From JANNMJ01 sp031425525 (GTDB lineage: Bacteria > Bacteroidota > Bacteroidia > Cytophagales > Hymenobacteraceae): DNA of 64,000 bases. Shown piece after piece: positions 41,122-48,562 of the stretch; positions within the stretch are counted from its first letter, which is position 1, and the number at the start of each line of letters is the position of its first letter. The stretch spans positions 62,001 through 126,000 of the forward strand of contig JANPJM010000069.1 of the NCBI GenBank assembly GCA_031425525.1. The letters run 5' to 3'. The notes under the pieces are model-generated. The model had not been told where the DNA came from, did no database searches, and saw only the letters and a program-made list of their open reading frames with translations. Position numbers and translations under genes: made by a program.

Positions 41122-41268
41122 TGTCATTGCGAGGAGGCTTTGCGACGAAGCAATCCTCGTTCGCTCGGCGGTTGTAGTGCGGACTTCAGTCCGCAGTTTG
41201 ACAGAGCAAATAGCGCAGATAGACAATAAACTGCGGACTGAAGTCCGCACTACATCCTTGCAATGACA
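41122..41268. repeat. Nested palindromes: GTCATTGCGAGG element interrupted by the 27-bp-arm repeat (copy 2)
   Basis: Outer arms TGTCATTGCGAGG (41122-41134) and CCTTGCAATGACA (41256-41268) match with one mismatch; the left side continues as GAGGCTTTGCGACGAAGCAATC. Between them lies a perfect 27-bp inverted repeat (41173-41199 and 41228-41254) with a 28-base loop, the same family as 11588-11669. One mobile palindrome thus appears to have landed inside another. The rest of the 418-base gap holds the RNA candidate below. Confidence 0.9.
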
Positions 41269-41356
41269 GAATTGGACTGCCATCAATTCAGCCTATTTTG
41301 CTTCTCACCCAGCCTCAACCCGCACATTATCATTCCATTAAATAACCCTTTCGCGC

Positions 41357-41387
41357 TTGCCACGGGCGCCCCACCGGCTGACCTTTG
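41357..41387 (+). promoter_or_regulatory. Promoter TTG-N20-GACCTTTG
   Basis: TTG (41357-41359) and GACCTTTG (41380-41387) are 20 bases apart, the same arrangement as the E1 promoter at 42912-42944. The first gene downstream starts only at 41509, and a terminator lies between them. Confidence 0.6.
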
Positions 41388-41393
41388 CAGCGC

Positions 41394-41447
41394 ATAAGAA
41401 CAGGTTTTTGAACCATCGAAAGAAGCCGGGCAATGCCCGGCTTTTTT
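41394..41447 (+). ncRNA. Candidate small RNA or attenuator, about 54 nt
   Basis: A promoter (41357-41387) is followed within about 55 bases by an intrinsic terminator, with no ATG between them. The transcript would start near 41394 and end in T6 at 41447. It may be a free small RNA or a short attenuated leader for the lipoprotein gene at 41509. No known RNA family is recognised. Confidence 0.4.
41423..41447 (+). terminator. Intrinsic terminator of the candidate small RNA
   Basis: AAGCCGGGC (41423-41431) and GCCCGGCTT (41435-41443) form a tight hairpin with a 3-base loop followed by TTTT, giving T6 in all. Confidence 0.9.
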
Positions 41448-41508
41448 CATGTTCGGGCGGGGCGTTCAGTAGGGAAACCGTGCCTTCCGGCGGTACCTTG
41501 CCGTTGTT

Positions 41509-41988
41509 ATGATGCTACGAATCCCGCTGTTTTCCCTGCTGATGGCCTGCGTTTTGGGGCTATCGACCGCCTGCCAACGTTCTGCCGGGGCCATCACGGC
41601 GCCCGTGGTGGCTGCGAGCGACGCGCCGCCGCGCGCCATTCGGTTTGGATCGGGTGGGGGTTTCGTGGGCACTACCACTACCTACACGATATACGCCACC
41701 GGCCGCCTGGAACGCCGCCGGGGCGCCCCCGCCGATACCGCGCGGCCCGCCGCTATACTGACAAGCCCGCCGCCCGGCCCCGTGGCGCGCTGCTTTCAGG
41801 CGTTCGACGCGCTGCCCAACGATTCGCTGACTTTGCGCGAGCCCGGCAATATGTACTATTTCCTGGACGGCCAGACCGCCGCCGGCCGCCGCGTGGCGCT
41901 TACGTGGGGGCGGAGCGGGGCACTCATCTCGCCCGCCGCCCGCGCCCTGCACCGCGACCTTACCGCGCTCGTGCCGCTGACGGATTGA
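41509..41988 (+). CDS. Hypothetical lipoprotein, 159 aa
   Basis: The N-terminus (LFSLLMACVLGLSTACQRS) is a lipoprotein signal with Cys22 as the likely modified residue. The mature part contains FVGTTTTYTIYATGRLERR and a C-terminal helical GALISPAARALHRDLTALV. The pattern of a short beta segment, a residue ratio test and a C-terminal helix is seen in small Bacteroidota lipoproteins of unknown function. A TACCTTG promoter-like box lies upstream. It is convergent with the glycosyltransferase at 42011. Confidence 0.7.
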   Translation: MMLRIPLFSLLMACVLGLSTACQRSAGAITAPVVAASDAPPRAIRFGSGGGFVGTTTTYTIYATGRLERRRGAPADTARPAAILTSPPPGPVARCFQAFDALPNDSLTLREPGNMYYFLDGQTAAGRRVALTWGRSGALISPAARALHRDLTALVPLTD

Positions 41989-42010
41989 GCGGCGAGCTGG
42001 CCGCAACGGC

Positions 42011-42883
42011 TCATTTCAGTAGCTCATAATTTTTATACCCAAACCGTACGCCAAACCAGCGTTCGGCGAGCGCCTTCAGCTTGTCTTTCAGGGGGATGCG
42101 GTTGCGCGTGGGGTCGTGGTCGAAGCGCCAGTTTTTGCGGGCGATGCGGTCGGCCATCACGGCGGGGTGGGTGCCGGGGAACCGCGTGAGGGCGTCGATG
42201 CCGGTGTAATCGAAGGCGTCGGCTTTGACGATGTTGGCTTCCGTCCAGGCGTCGTCGTGCCAGTAGCGGTTGAAGGTTTCCTGCTTGCCCTGCATCGCGG
42301 CGGGCTCCTTCACCCAGCCATAATGATAAATGTGCGCTTGCACAGCCTTCACGTTTAGCTTCTGATTTTCGGGCTTGCGGAAGCCTTGGGCATCGCGGTA
42401 CGAATAAATACCGCGCCCGGCGCGCACCACCCGAATCTCGTGGCGATACCAGCGGCGGGCGGCGCCGAGGTAATCGTAGGAGCCGTAGAAATGGTGATAA
42501 TCGAAGAGCAGGCCGTCTACGCGGGCGTCGGGTAGGTGCTGCTGCATGGCGGCGCGGATAGCGGGATAATTGTCTTCGTGCAGCACTTCATCGCCTTGCA
42601 GGTAAAAAATCCAGTCGGCGTCGGGCGGCACGGCGGCGAGGGCTTTGTCGGTTTCGACGGCCAGCACGCGCCCGCCCTCGCGCAGGGAATCGTCCCACAC
42701 GGTTTCGATGATCCGAATCTTATCGGGCGCCAAATTCTGAATCAGCGCCAACGTAGCGTCTTCTGACGCGCCGACCGCCACGATCACTTCATCGCACAAC
42801 GGCAGGAGCGAACGCAGCGACTCGGCAATCGGGTAATCGTAACGGATAGCATTGCGGATAAAGGTGACACCGACGACTTTCAT
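42011..42883 (-). CDS. Family 2 glycosyltransferase, 290 aa
   Basis: A GT-A fold is indicated by VVGVTFIRNAIRYDYPIAESLRSLLPLCDEVIVAVGASEDATLALIQN at the N-terminus, followed by the WIFYLQGDEVLHEDN segment in place of the classical DxD. Members of this type transfer sugars in surface polysaccharide synthesis; no membrane segment is present. Donor and acceptor cannot be predicted. It is divergent from the E1 dehydrogenase gene. Confidence 0.9.
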   Translation of the reverse strand: MKVVGVTFIRNAIRYDYPIAESLRSLLPLCDEVIVAVGASEDATLALIQNLAPDKIRIIETVWDDSLREGGRVLAVETDKALAAVPPDADWIFYLQGDEVLHEDNYPAIRAAMQQHLPDARVDGLLFDYHHFYGSYDYLGAARRWYRHEIRVVRAGRGIYSYRDAQGFRKPENQKLNVKAVQAHIYHYGWVKEPAAMQGKQETFNRYWHDDAWTEANIVKADAFDYTGIDALTRFPGTHPAVMADRIARKNWRFDHDPTRNRIPLKDKLKALAERWFGVRFGYKNYELLK

Positions 42884-42911
42884 ACCCGCAAGTACGGCCG
42901 TGGGCGCGCAA

Positions 42912-42944
42912 TTGCCCCCGAACCCGCGCCGCGGCCGACCTTTG
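42912..42944 (+). promoter_or_regulatory. Promoter of the E1 dehydrogenase (TTG-N22-GACCTTTG)
   Basis: TTG (42912-42914) and GACCTTTG (42937-42944) are 22 bases apart. The ATG follows 4 bases later (42949), so the message would be leaderless or nearly so. Confidence 0.65.
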
Positions 42945-42948
42945 TACT

Positions 42949-45102
42949 ATGTCCAACACTGCCACCCGGCCCGCGCCGGCTTCCGCTCAACCGACCAGCT
43001 CGCCCGCTTCCGTTTCGCTCGATTTACTGCGCCGCGCCTACGGCCTGATGCGCACCGCCGAGGCGATGGCCGACATTTACGACCGCGAGCGCCCGACCAC
43101 GCGCTACGTGCATTCGACGAGCCGGGGCCACGAGGCCATTCAACTCGCGGCGGCTTTTCACCTGACCCCCGCCGACTACGCCGCGCCCTACTACCGCGAC
43201 GAATCGCTGCTCCTCGGCCTCGGTCTGACGCCGTACGAGTTGATGCTGCAACTCCTCGCCAAAGCCGACGACCCGTTCAGCGGTGGGCGCAGCTACTACG
43301 GCCACCCCAGCCTGCGGCGCGAGGGTTTCCCCACGATTCCGCACCAGTCCAGTGCCACGGGAATGCAGGCCATCCCGGCCACCGGAATGGCGCACGGACT
43401 TAAATATTTAGGTCAGAGGTCAGAGGTCAGAGGTGAGAAGTCAGTACCTCTGACCTCTGACCTCTCACCTCTCACCTCCCACCTCTCTCCCATCGTCCTG
43501 TGCAGCATCGGCGATGGCGCGATGACGGAGGGCGAGGTCAGCGAGGCGCTGCAAATGGCGGTTTTGAAGCAGCTACCCATCATTTACCTGGTGCAGGACA
43601 ATGAGTGGGGCATCTCAGCCACGGCCGCCGAAATGCGCGCGATGGATGCCTACGAGTTCGCGGCGGGGTTCAAAGGGTTGCACCGGCTGCGGGTCGATGG
43701 GCGCGATTTTGCCGCCGCGTACACCGGGCTGGCCGAAGCGTTTGCGTACTGCCGCGCGGGCCGGGGGCCGGTGCTGGTACACGCGCCGTGCCCGTTGCTG
43801 GGGCACCACACCAGCGGCGTGCGGCGCGAATGGTACCGGGGCGCCGACCTCGACGCCCACCGCCTCGACGACCCGCTGCCGCGTCTGCAAGCGCACCTGC
43901 TGGCGGCGGGCGTTACCGAAGCCGAACTGACGCAAATCGGCGAGGAAGCCCGCGCGCGGGTGGAAGCCGACTTCGCGCGCGCCGTCGCCGCCCCCGACCC
44001 CGACCCCGCCACCGTGCTGCTCCACGAGTTTGCGCCGACGCCCGTAACGGCCGAAACCGGCGAGCGCCGCCCCGCCAACGGCGAGAAAGTAGTGATGGTC
44101 GACGCGGCGCTCCACGCCGTGGATGAAATCCTGAAAACGACGCCCGAAGCCCTGTTTTACGGCCAGGATGTGGGCGGCGAACTCGGCGGCGTGTTCCGCG
44201 AGGCGGCCCTGCTGGCGAAGAAATACGGCGACGCCCGCGTGTTTAATACGCCCATTCAGGAGGCTTATATCGTGGGCTCCACGGCCGGAATGAGTGCCGT
44301 CGGCGCCAAACCCATCGTCGAGATTCAGTTTGCCGATTACATCTGGCCCGCGCTGAACCAGTTGGTCGAGGAGCTGTCGAAATCGTGTTACCTCTCGATG
44401 GGCAAGTTTCCGGTGCAGGCGCTGATTCGGGTGCCGATTGGCGCGTACGGCGGCGGTGGCCCCTATCATTCGGGTTCCATCGAAAGCACGCTGCTCACCA
44501 TCAGAGGCATCAAGGTGGTGTATCCGTCGAACGCGGCCGATATGAAAGGCCTCCTGAAAGCGGCCTTCCTCGACCCCAATCCCGTGGTGCTGCTCGAACA
44601 TAAAGGCCTGTATTGGAGCAAAGTGCCCGGCACCGAAGACGCCAAAACCATCGAGCCCGCCGCCGATTACGTGCTGCCGCTTGGCAAAGCCGCCATTGCC
44701 TTTGCCGCCGATGAAAACGCGGTGGCCGAAGGCGATTCGTGCGTGGTCGTGACCTACGGCATGGGCGTGTACTGGGCCACCGCCGCCAGCAAAATGCTCG
44801 ACCAACGCGCCGAAGTGCTGGATTTGCGCACCCTCAACCCGCTCGACTGGGACGCCATCACGGCCGCCGTCCGGCGCCACAACAAAGTGCTGGTACTCAC
44901 CGAAGAACCCTTGATGAACTCGTTCGCCGAATCGCTCGCGGGACGGATTCAGCGGCACTGCTGGCAGCACCTTGATGCGCCCGTGTACACCCTCGGCGCG
45001 TTGGATTTGCCCGCCATCGGGCTGAACGTGGCGTTGGAAGCGGCGATGCTGCCCTCCGCCGAGAAGGTGCGGGTGGCGTTGGCGGAACTGTTAGGATTGT
45101 AG
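42949..45102 (+). CDS. Fused alpha/beta 2-oxoacid dehydrogenase E1 component, 717 aa
   Basis: The alpha half (about residues 20-360) has YVHSTSRGHEAIQLAAAFHL, the thiamine diphosphate motif CSIGDGAMTEGEVSEALQMAVLKQLPIIYLVQDN and PCPLLGHHTSG. The beta half (about 380-717) has LFYGQDVGGELGGVFREAALLAKKYG, EIQFADYIWPALNQLVEE and the final YTLGALDLPAIGLN. Such fused E1 enzymes decarboxylate a 2-oxo acid (branched-chain, pyruvate or 2-oxoglutarate type) and pass the acyl group to an E2. No E2 or E3 gene is nearby. Residues 155-180 come from a heptad array placed directly before the thiamine diphosphate motif. Confidence 0.93.
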   Translation: MSNTATRPAPASAQPTSSPASVSLDLLRRAYGLMRTAEAMADIYDRERPTTRYVHSTSRGHEAIQLAAAFHLTPADYAAPYYRDESLLLGLGLTPYELMLQLLAKADDPFSGGRSYYGHPSLRREGFPTIPHQSSATGMQAIPATGMAHGLKYLGQRSEVRGEKSVPLTSDLSPLTSHLSPIVLCSIGDGAMTEGEVSEALQMAVLKQLPIIYLVQDNEWGISATAAEMRAMDAYEFAAGFKGLHRLRVDGRDFAAAYTGLAEAFAYCRAGRGPVLVHAPCPLLGHHTSGVRREWYRGADLDAHRLDDPLPRLQAHLLAAGVTEAELTQIGEEARARVEADFARAVAAPDPDPATVLLHEFAPTPVTAETGERRPANGEKVVMVDAALHAVDEILKTTPEALFYGQDVGGELGGVFREAALLAKKYGDARVFNTPIQEAYIVGSTAGMSAVGAKPIVEIQFADYIWPALNQLVEELSKSCYLSMGKFPVQALIRVPIGAYGGGGPYHSGSIESTLLTIRGIKVVYPSNAADMKGLLKAAFLDPNPVVLLEHKGLYWSKVPGTEDAKTIEPAADYVLPLGKAAIAFAADENAVAEGDSCVVVTYGMGVYWATAASKMLDQRAEVLDLRTLNPLDWDAITAAVRRHNKVLVLTEEPLMNSFAESLAGRIQRHCWQHLDAPVYTLGALDLPAIGLNVALEAAMLPSAEKVRVALAELLGL
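43411..43488. repeat. Heptad array inside the E1 dehydrogenase gene
   Basis: Left arm 43411-43445: three GGTCAGA, GGTGAGA, AGTCAGT. After one base, right arm 43447-43488: two CCTCTGA, two CCTCTCA, CCTCCCA, CCTCTCT. It encodes RSEVRGEKSVPLTSDLSPLTSHLS in frame. Confidence 0.9.
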
Positions 45103-45122
45103 CCCTTTACCCTGCCCGCCCT

Positions 45123-46496
45123 ATGCTCACCCGCATCGAAATCGACGGCTTCAAGTCGTTCACCAACTTCTCGATGGAGTTCTCGCCCCTGACCATCATC
45201 GCGGGCCTGAACGCGTCGGGGAAGAGTAATTTATTTGACGCGCTGCATTTGCTGTCGCTGCTGGCCGAACACGACCTCAATACCGCCTTCGATAAGGTAC
45301 AGCGGGGGAGTAATCTGGAATTGTTCACGCAGTACGCCGATGGGCGGTTTGCGGAGGAAATGCGGTTTGCGGTGGAGGTGGTTGTAAATCCAGCAAGAAA
45401 AATTACAGCTGGGGGAAAGCTGTTCGAATCGACAAAACACTTTAGGTACGAAATAAACATTGCGCGTAGTAGCTCAGGTAATGGTATTGAAAAGCTGAGG
45501 CTTCTGCATGAAGATATTGGAATCGGCGGTCTTGTTAATGAAGCAGCCGATAGAGATCAAATGATGGGAGGCTTTGATCCTGAGGGAAGAGACTATTCTA
45601 TTCTAAGCGCTTTGCCGCTTCTTATTGGCAATGATTTGTTAGACGGGAACACCTACTTGCTAAGTTTAAAAGACGAGTTCAAGGGATGGCGATTAATCTA
45701 CCTCGACACCAAAAAGCTCCCCACCGCCACCCCCGCCCAATCCTTCGGCCTACCCGGCACACTCAACGCCCTCGCCGATAACCTTGCCGGCGTCTTTTGG
45801 CGGCTATCCAAGACCGATCCCTACCTCTTGACGCGCATCGCCATGCGTCTCGCTTCGCTGGTGCCGGGCATCAAGGAAATCATCGTCAAGCACGAAGAAT
45901 ACTACCATCAGTACCACGCGTTCGTCATCACCACCGCCGGCCAGCGCTTCCCCCTGCACCTGCTCTCCGAAGGCACCCTACGCATGCTCGCCCTCTGCAC
46001 CCTCGTCTTCGACCCGGAGCAAAAGGGCGTGCTGGGGTTGGAGGAGCCGGAAAATGGCGTCCACCCAGCGCGGCTGGCGGGGATTGCGGAACTGCTGCGC
46101 GACCTCAGTACCAACGAGCCGCCGGAGGAAGGCGACGAACCGGCGCCGCTGCGGCAGGTCATCGTCAATACGCACTCGCCGGGGCTGATCAAGGCGTGTC
46201 TGGCGGCGGTGGCGGGGCAGGAGGGCGGCACATCGGGCCTGACGGTCTGGTTCTCGCAGCTCGTATCGCGGTCGGCGACGGAGGACGGTAAGCGCGTGAT
46301 GCGCCGCGTGACGGATATGATTCCGGTGCTGCTGCCAAACGTTCTAACCGACTTGTCAGAGAAAACTGTCGCCGCGCTCGACCCGTCGCAGAAGCAGTTT
46401 GCGCTCTATCAGTTGATTCGGTACCTGGAATCGGCCGACCCCGATACCCTGCTCGACCAACTCGGCTTGTCCACGCCGCAACCGTCGGCTGCCTGA
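45123..46496 (+). CDS. AAA/ABC-type ATPase (AAA_21, OLD/RecF-like), 457 aa
   Basis: Walker A is GLNASGKSNLFDALHLLSLL near residue 28; the ABC-type signature region and Walker B appear as LSEGTLRMLALCTLVFD and GLEEPENGVHP near 280-310, and the H-loop is VNTHSPGLI. These are traits of SMC-like AAA_15/21 ATPases used as sensors in several phage defence systems. It overlaps the DUF4276 gene by one base (TGATG), so both are made together. Bases about 45380-45700 are clearly AT-rich within a GC-rich gene, marking a mosaic middle part between the Walker motifs. Confidence 0.88.
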   Translation: MLTRIEIDGFKSFTNFSMEFSPLTIIAGLNASGKSNLFDALHLLSLLAEHDLNTAFDKVQRGSNLELFTQYADGRFAEEMRFAVEVVVNPARKITAGGKLFESTKHFRYEINIARSSSGNGIEKLRLLHEDIGIGGLVNEAADRDQMMGGFDPEGRDYSILSALPLLIGNDLLDGNTYLLSLKDEFKGWRLIYLDTKKLPTATPAQSFGLPGTLNALADNLAGVFWRLSKTDPYLLTRIAMRLASLVPGIKEIIVKHEEYYHQYHAFVITTAGQRFPLHLLSEGTLRMLALCTLVFDPEQKGVLGLEEPENGVHPARLAGIAELLRDLSTNEPPEEGDEPAPLRQVIVNTHSPGLIKACLAAVAGQEGGTSGLTVWFSQLVSRSATEDGKRVMRRVTDMIPVLLPNVLTDLSEKTVAALDPSQKQFALYQLIRYLESADPDTLLDQLGLSTPQPSAA

Positions 46497-47212
46497 TGCC
46501 GCACTTCGTGTACCCGCTGTTGGGCTGCGAAGGCACCACCGACCGCAGCTTTCTGCTCCCGATCATCAGCCGCACGTTCCGGCAGATTGAGGAGGAATGT
46601 GAGGGCCTGGAACTGCAAGTCTATGAGCAGGACGAAGCCGATGTAGAGTTACTATCCGGCACGAAGCGCACCCTCCACCAGTTCGTGCAGGATGCGGCGG
46701 CGCGGGGCGCCTACGCCGGAAGTCGCGCGGTGCTGTGCATCCACGCCGACGCCGATGCGCCCGAAGACGCCCTGCGGCGCGAGCAGGTAAAAGCCGCTTT
46801 CGCAGACGTGATGCACCAAACGGCGACGAAATCGGCGGGGGCCTTTACGGCCAATGTCGGTTCCGACCCGCCGATATGCCACCGGCTGGTGGCGCTGATT
46901 CCGGTGCATAAAGTCGAGGCGTGGCTGCTGGCCGACAAAGACCTGTTGCGCACCGTAATGGGTACGACGCTTACCGTTCCCGAACTCGGCCTCGATTATC
47001 TGCCGGAAGCGCGCAGCTCCGTCAAAGCCGATCTGGAGGAAGCATTACGCCGGGCGTACCAAGCCAGGGGCGGGCGGGCGATGAAACGCAGTGAGCTGTA
47101 CGCGGCGCTCGGGCCGCTCATCCCGCTGGATAAGCTCGTCGTGCTGGATTCCTATCGAAAATTCCGCGAGGCCGTCCGCGCCGCCTTCCGCCAGCTCGGC
47201 TACCTGCGCTGA
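46496..47212 (+). CDS. DUF4276-like TOPRIM-type partner of the ATPase, 238 aa
   Basis: The layout fits DUF4276, a TOPRIM-like family: VYPLLGCEGTTDRSFLLPIISR (acidic Glu at the first strand), RAVLCIHADADAP (D-x-D), and RLVALIPVHKVEAWLLADKDLL. A lone TOPRIM-type nuclease encoded directly after an AAA_21 ATPase resembles the two-gene arrangement of PARIS, AbiL and OLD-like defence systems, but it is not identical to any that I can name with certainty. The C-terminal half is helical and basic. Function as a defence effector is inferred from context. Confidence 0.7.
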   Translation: MPHFVYPLLGCEGTTDRSFLLPIISRTFRQIEEECEGLELQVYEQDEADVELLSGTKRTLHQFVQDAAARGAYAGSRAVLCIHADADAPEDALRREQVKAAFADVMHQTATKSAGAFTANVGSDPPICHRLVALIPVHKVEAWLLADKDLLRTVMGTTLTVPELGLDYLPEARSSVKADLEEALRRAYQARGGRAMKRSELYAALGPLIPLDKLVVLDSYRKFREAVRAAFRQLGYLR

Positions 47213-47229
47213 GGAAGCGGCACGGCTAC

Positions 47230-47406
47230 GTGGCAGGGGTACCTCCTACCCGTCGGAAGCCCTGCCGCCACATAGCGGCGGCACCTCCTACCCGGCGGAA
47301 GCCGTGCTGCCACATGGCGGCGGCACTTCCTACCCGGCGGAAGCCGTGCCGCCACGGGGCGGCGGCACCTCCTACCCGGCGGAAGGCCCGCCGCCACATG
47401 GCGGCG
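47230..47406. repeat. Tandem array, 42-bp unit (ACCTCCTACCCGGCGGAAGCC)
   Basis: Units start at 47241, 47283, 47325 and 47367, exactly 42 bp apart, each with a conserved ACCTCCTACCCGGCGGAAG block and a CCGCCACATGGCGGCGG palindrome. The array fills most of the 274-base gap between the ATPase/DUF4276 operon and the next gene. It is unrelated in sequence to the array at 3022 but has the same unit length. Confidence 0.85.
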
Positions 47407-47486
47407 ACCGGTTTGGGCGTAGTTTAGGCGCCGCAAGCTGCCTACCTTCCTGACGGAGTTGATTTTCACGTTTTTTTCCTACGAAA

Positions 47487-48503
47487 ATGCCCAATCTGGA
47501 TGAACTTGCCGCCGACCTGTTCGAGGTCGCCGACCAGCCGCACACGACGCTCTACGCCGGTTTTCTCGACCACAACGACAAGCTGCAAGCCGCGACCGAC
47601 CTGCCCACCACCGGCCCGCTCGGCACGCTGGCGACAGCCGCGAAAACCGCCTCCGCCGCGCTGGCCGTCGAGGCCCGTGCCGCCCAAAAAACCCTCGACG
47701 TAGCCGAGCGCGAGCAGGAAGCCGCCGGCGACGAAGCCACCGATGGCCGTGCCACCGCCGAGGCGGCTCTGACCCGCATCAACGCGCTCATTACCGGCGT
47801 CGTCACGGACGCCAAACAGCAGGATACCCTTCGGGCGCTGCTGTTTCCGCAGGGCGTCAGGCAGTACACCGACGCCAAACTCGGCGACCTGCCCACGCTC
47901 CTCGCCGGTTTCCTGCAGGTGCTGACGGCCAACAAAGCCGCTTTCGGCGCCCTGGCCGATGGCCTCGTGGCCGATACCACCACGGCGTTCGAGGCCTTCA
48001 GCGACAACCGAAAAGAACACGTCGCGGGGCAGAGCGACACCGAAAAAGCCCGGGCCGTCCGCCGCGACCTGCGCCCGCGCCTCACCGGCCGCCTCACCGA
48101 CAACTACCACCTGCTGAGCCTGATCTACGCCGCCGCCCGCGCCCAGGTGAAGGCCTACTACACGCAACGCTACTTCGAGCGCCGCCGCGCCTCCAACCCC
48201 GCCGGCGAGCGCCGCCGCGCCGTGCAGGCCGGCGCCGTGCAGGTATTGGTCGATCTGGACACCTACACCAACCCCGACCGCTACCGCGCCGTGCAGGTGC
48301 GCCTCAAGGAGGGCGGCCCGGTGCAACTCTACCGCGCCCTCGACCCGGCCGCGCCCGCGCCGGCCAACGTTACCCGCATTCCGGCGGGCGACGCGCTCCA
48401 CAAATTCGCGCTGGCCGATCTGGCCGGCACCGGCCCCAAGCTCGTACTGCGCAACGAGAGCGGGCACGTGGCGCACGTAGAGTTGGCGTTGTTGGAGGAG
48501 TAG
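47487..48503 (+). CDS. Hypothetical cytoplasmic protein of the duplicated locus, 338 aa
   Basis: No family is recognised. The protein is Ala-rich and mostly helical (LGTLATAAKTASAALAVEARAAQKTLDVAEREQEAAGDEATDGRATAEAALTRINALI), with a basic middle (RAQVKAYYTQRYFERRRASNPAGERRRA). The C-terminal beta-rich tail has PANVTRIPAGDALHKFALADL and HVELALLEE. There is no signal peptide. Its last 170 or so bases recur at 51298-51469, which shows that it belonged to a duplicated block together with the delta-60 genes. Confidence 0.7.
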   Translation: MPNLDELAADLFEVADQPHTTLYAGFLDHNDKLQAATDLPTTGPLGTLATAAKTASAALAVEARAAQKTLDVAEREQEAAGDEATDGRATAEAALTRINALITGVVTDAKQQDTLRALLFPQGVRQYTDAKLGDLPTLLAGFLQVLTANKAAFGALADGLVADTTTAFEAFSDNRKEHVAGQSDTEKARAVRRDLRPRLTGRLTDNYHLLSLIYAAARAQVKAYYTQRYFERRRASNPAGERRRAVQAGAVQVLVDLDTYTNPDRYRAVQVRLKEGGPVQLYRALDPAAPAPANVTRIPAGDALHKFALADLAGTGPKLVLRNESGHVAHVELALLEE

Positions 48504-48562
48504 GGAGGCAGCGGGGCTTTCTGTTGTGCTGTTTTTTCTCTTTCCTTCCTACTTTCCGTTTG

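Noticed and set aside
45123..47212. Calling the ATPase/DUF4276 pair PARIS or AbiL
   Set aside because: PARIS uses a DUF4435 effector and AbiL an RloB-type partner; the second protein here looks like DUF4276, so the pair is described only as similar.
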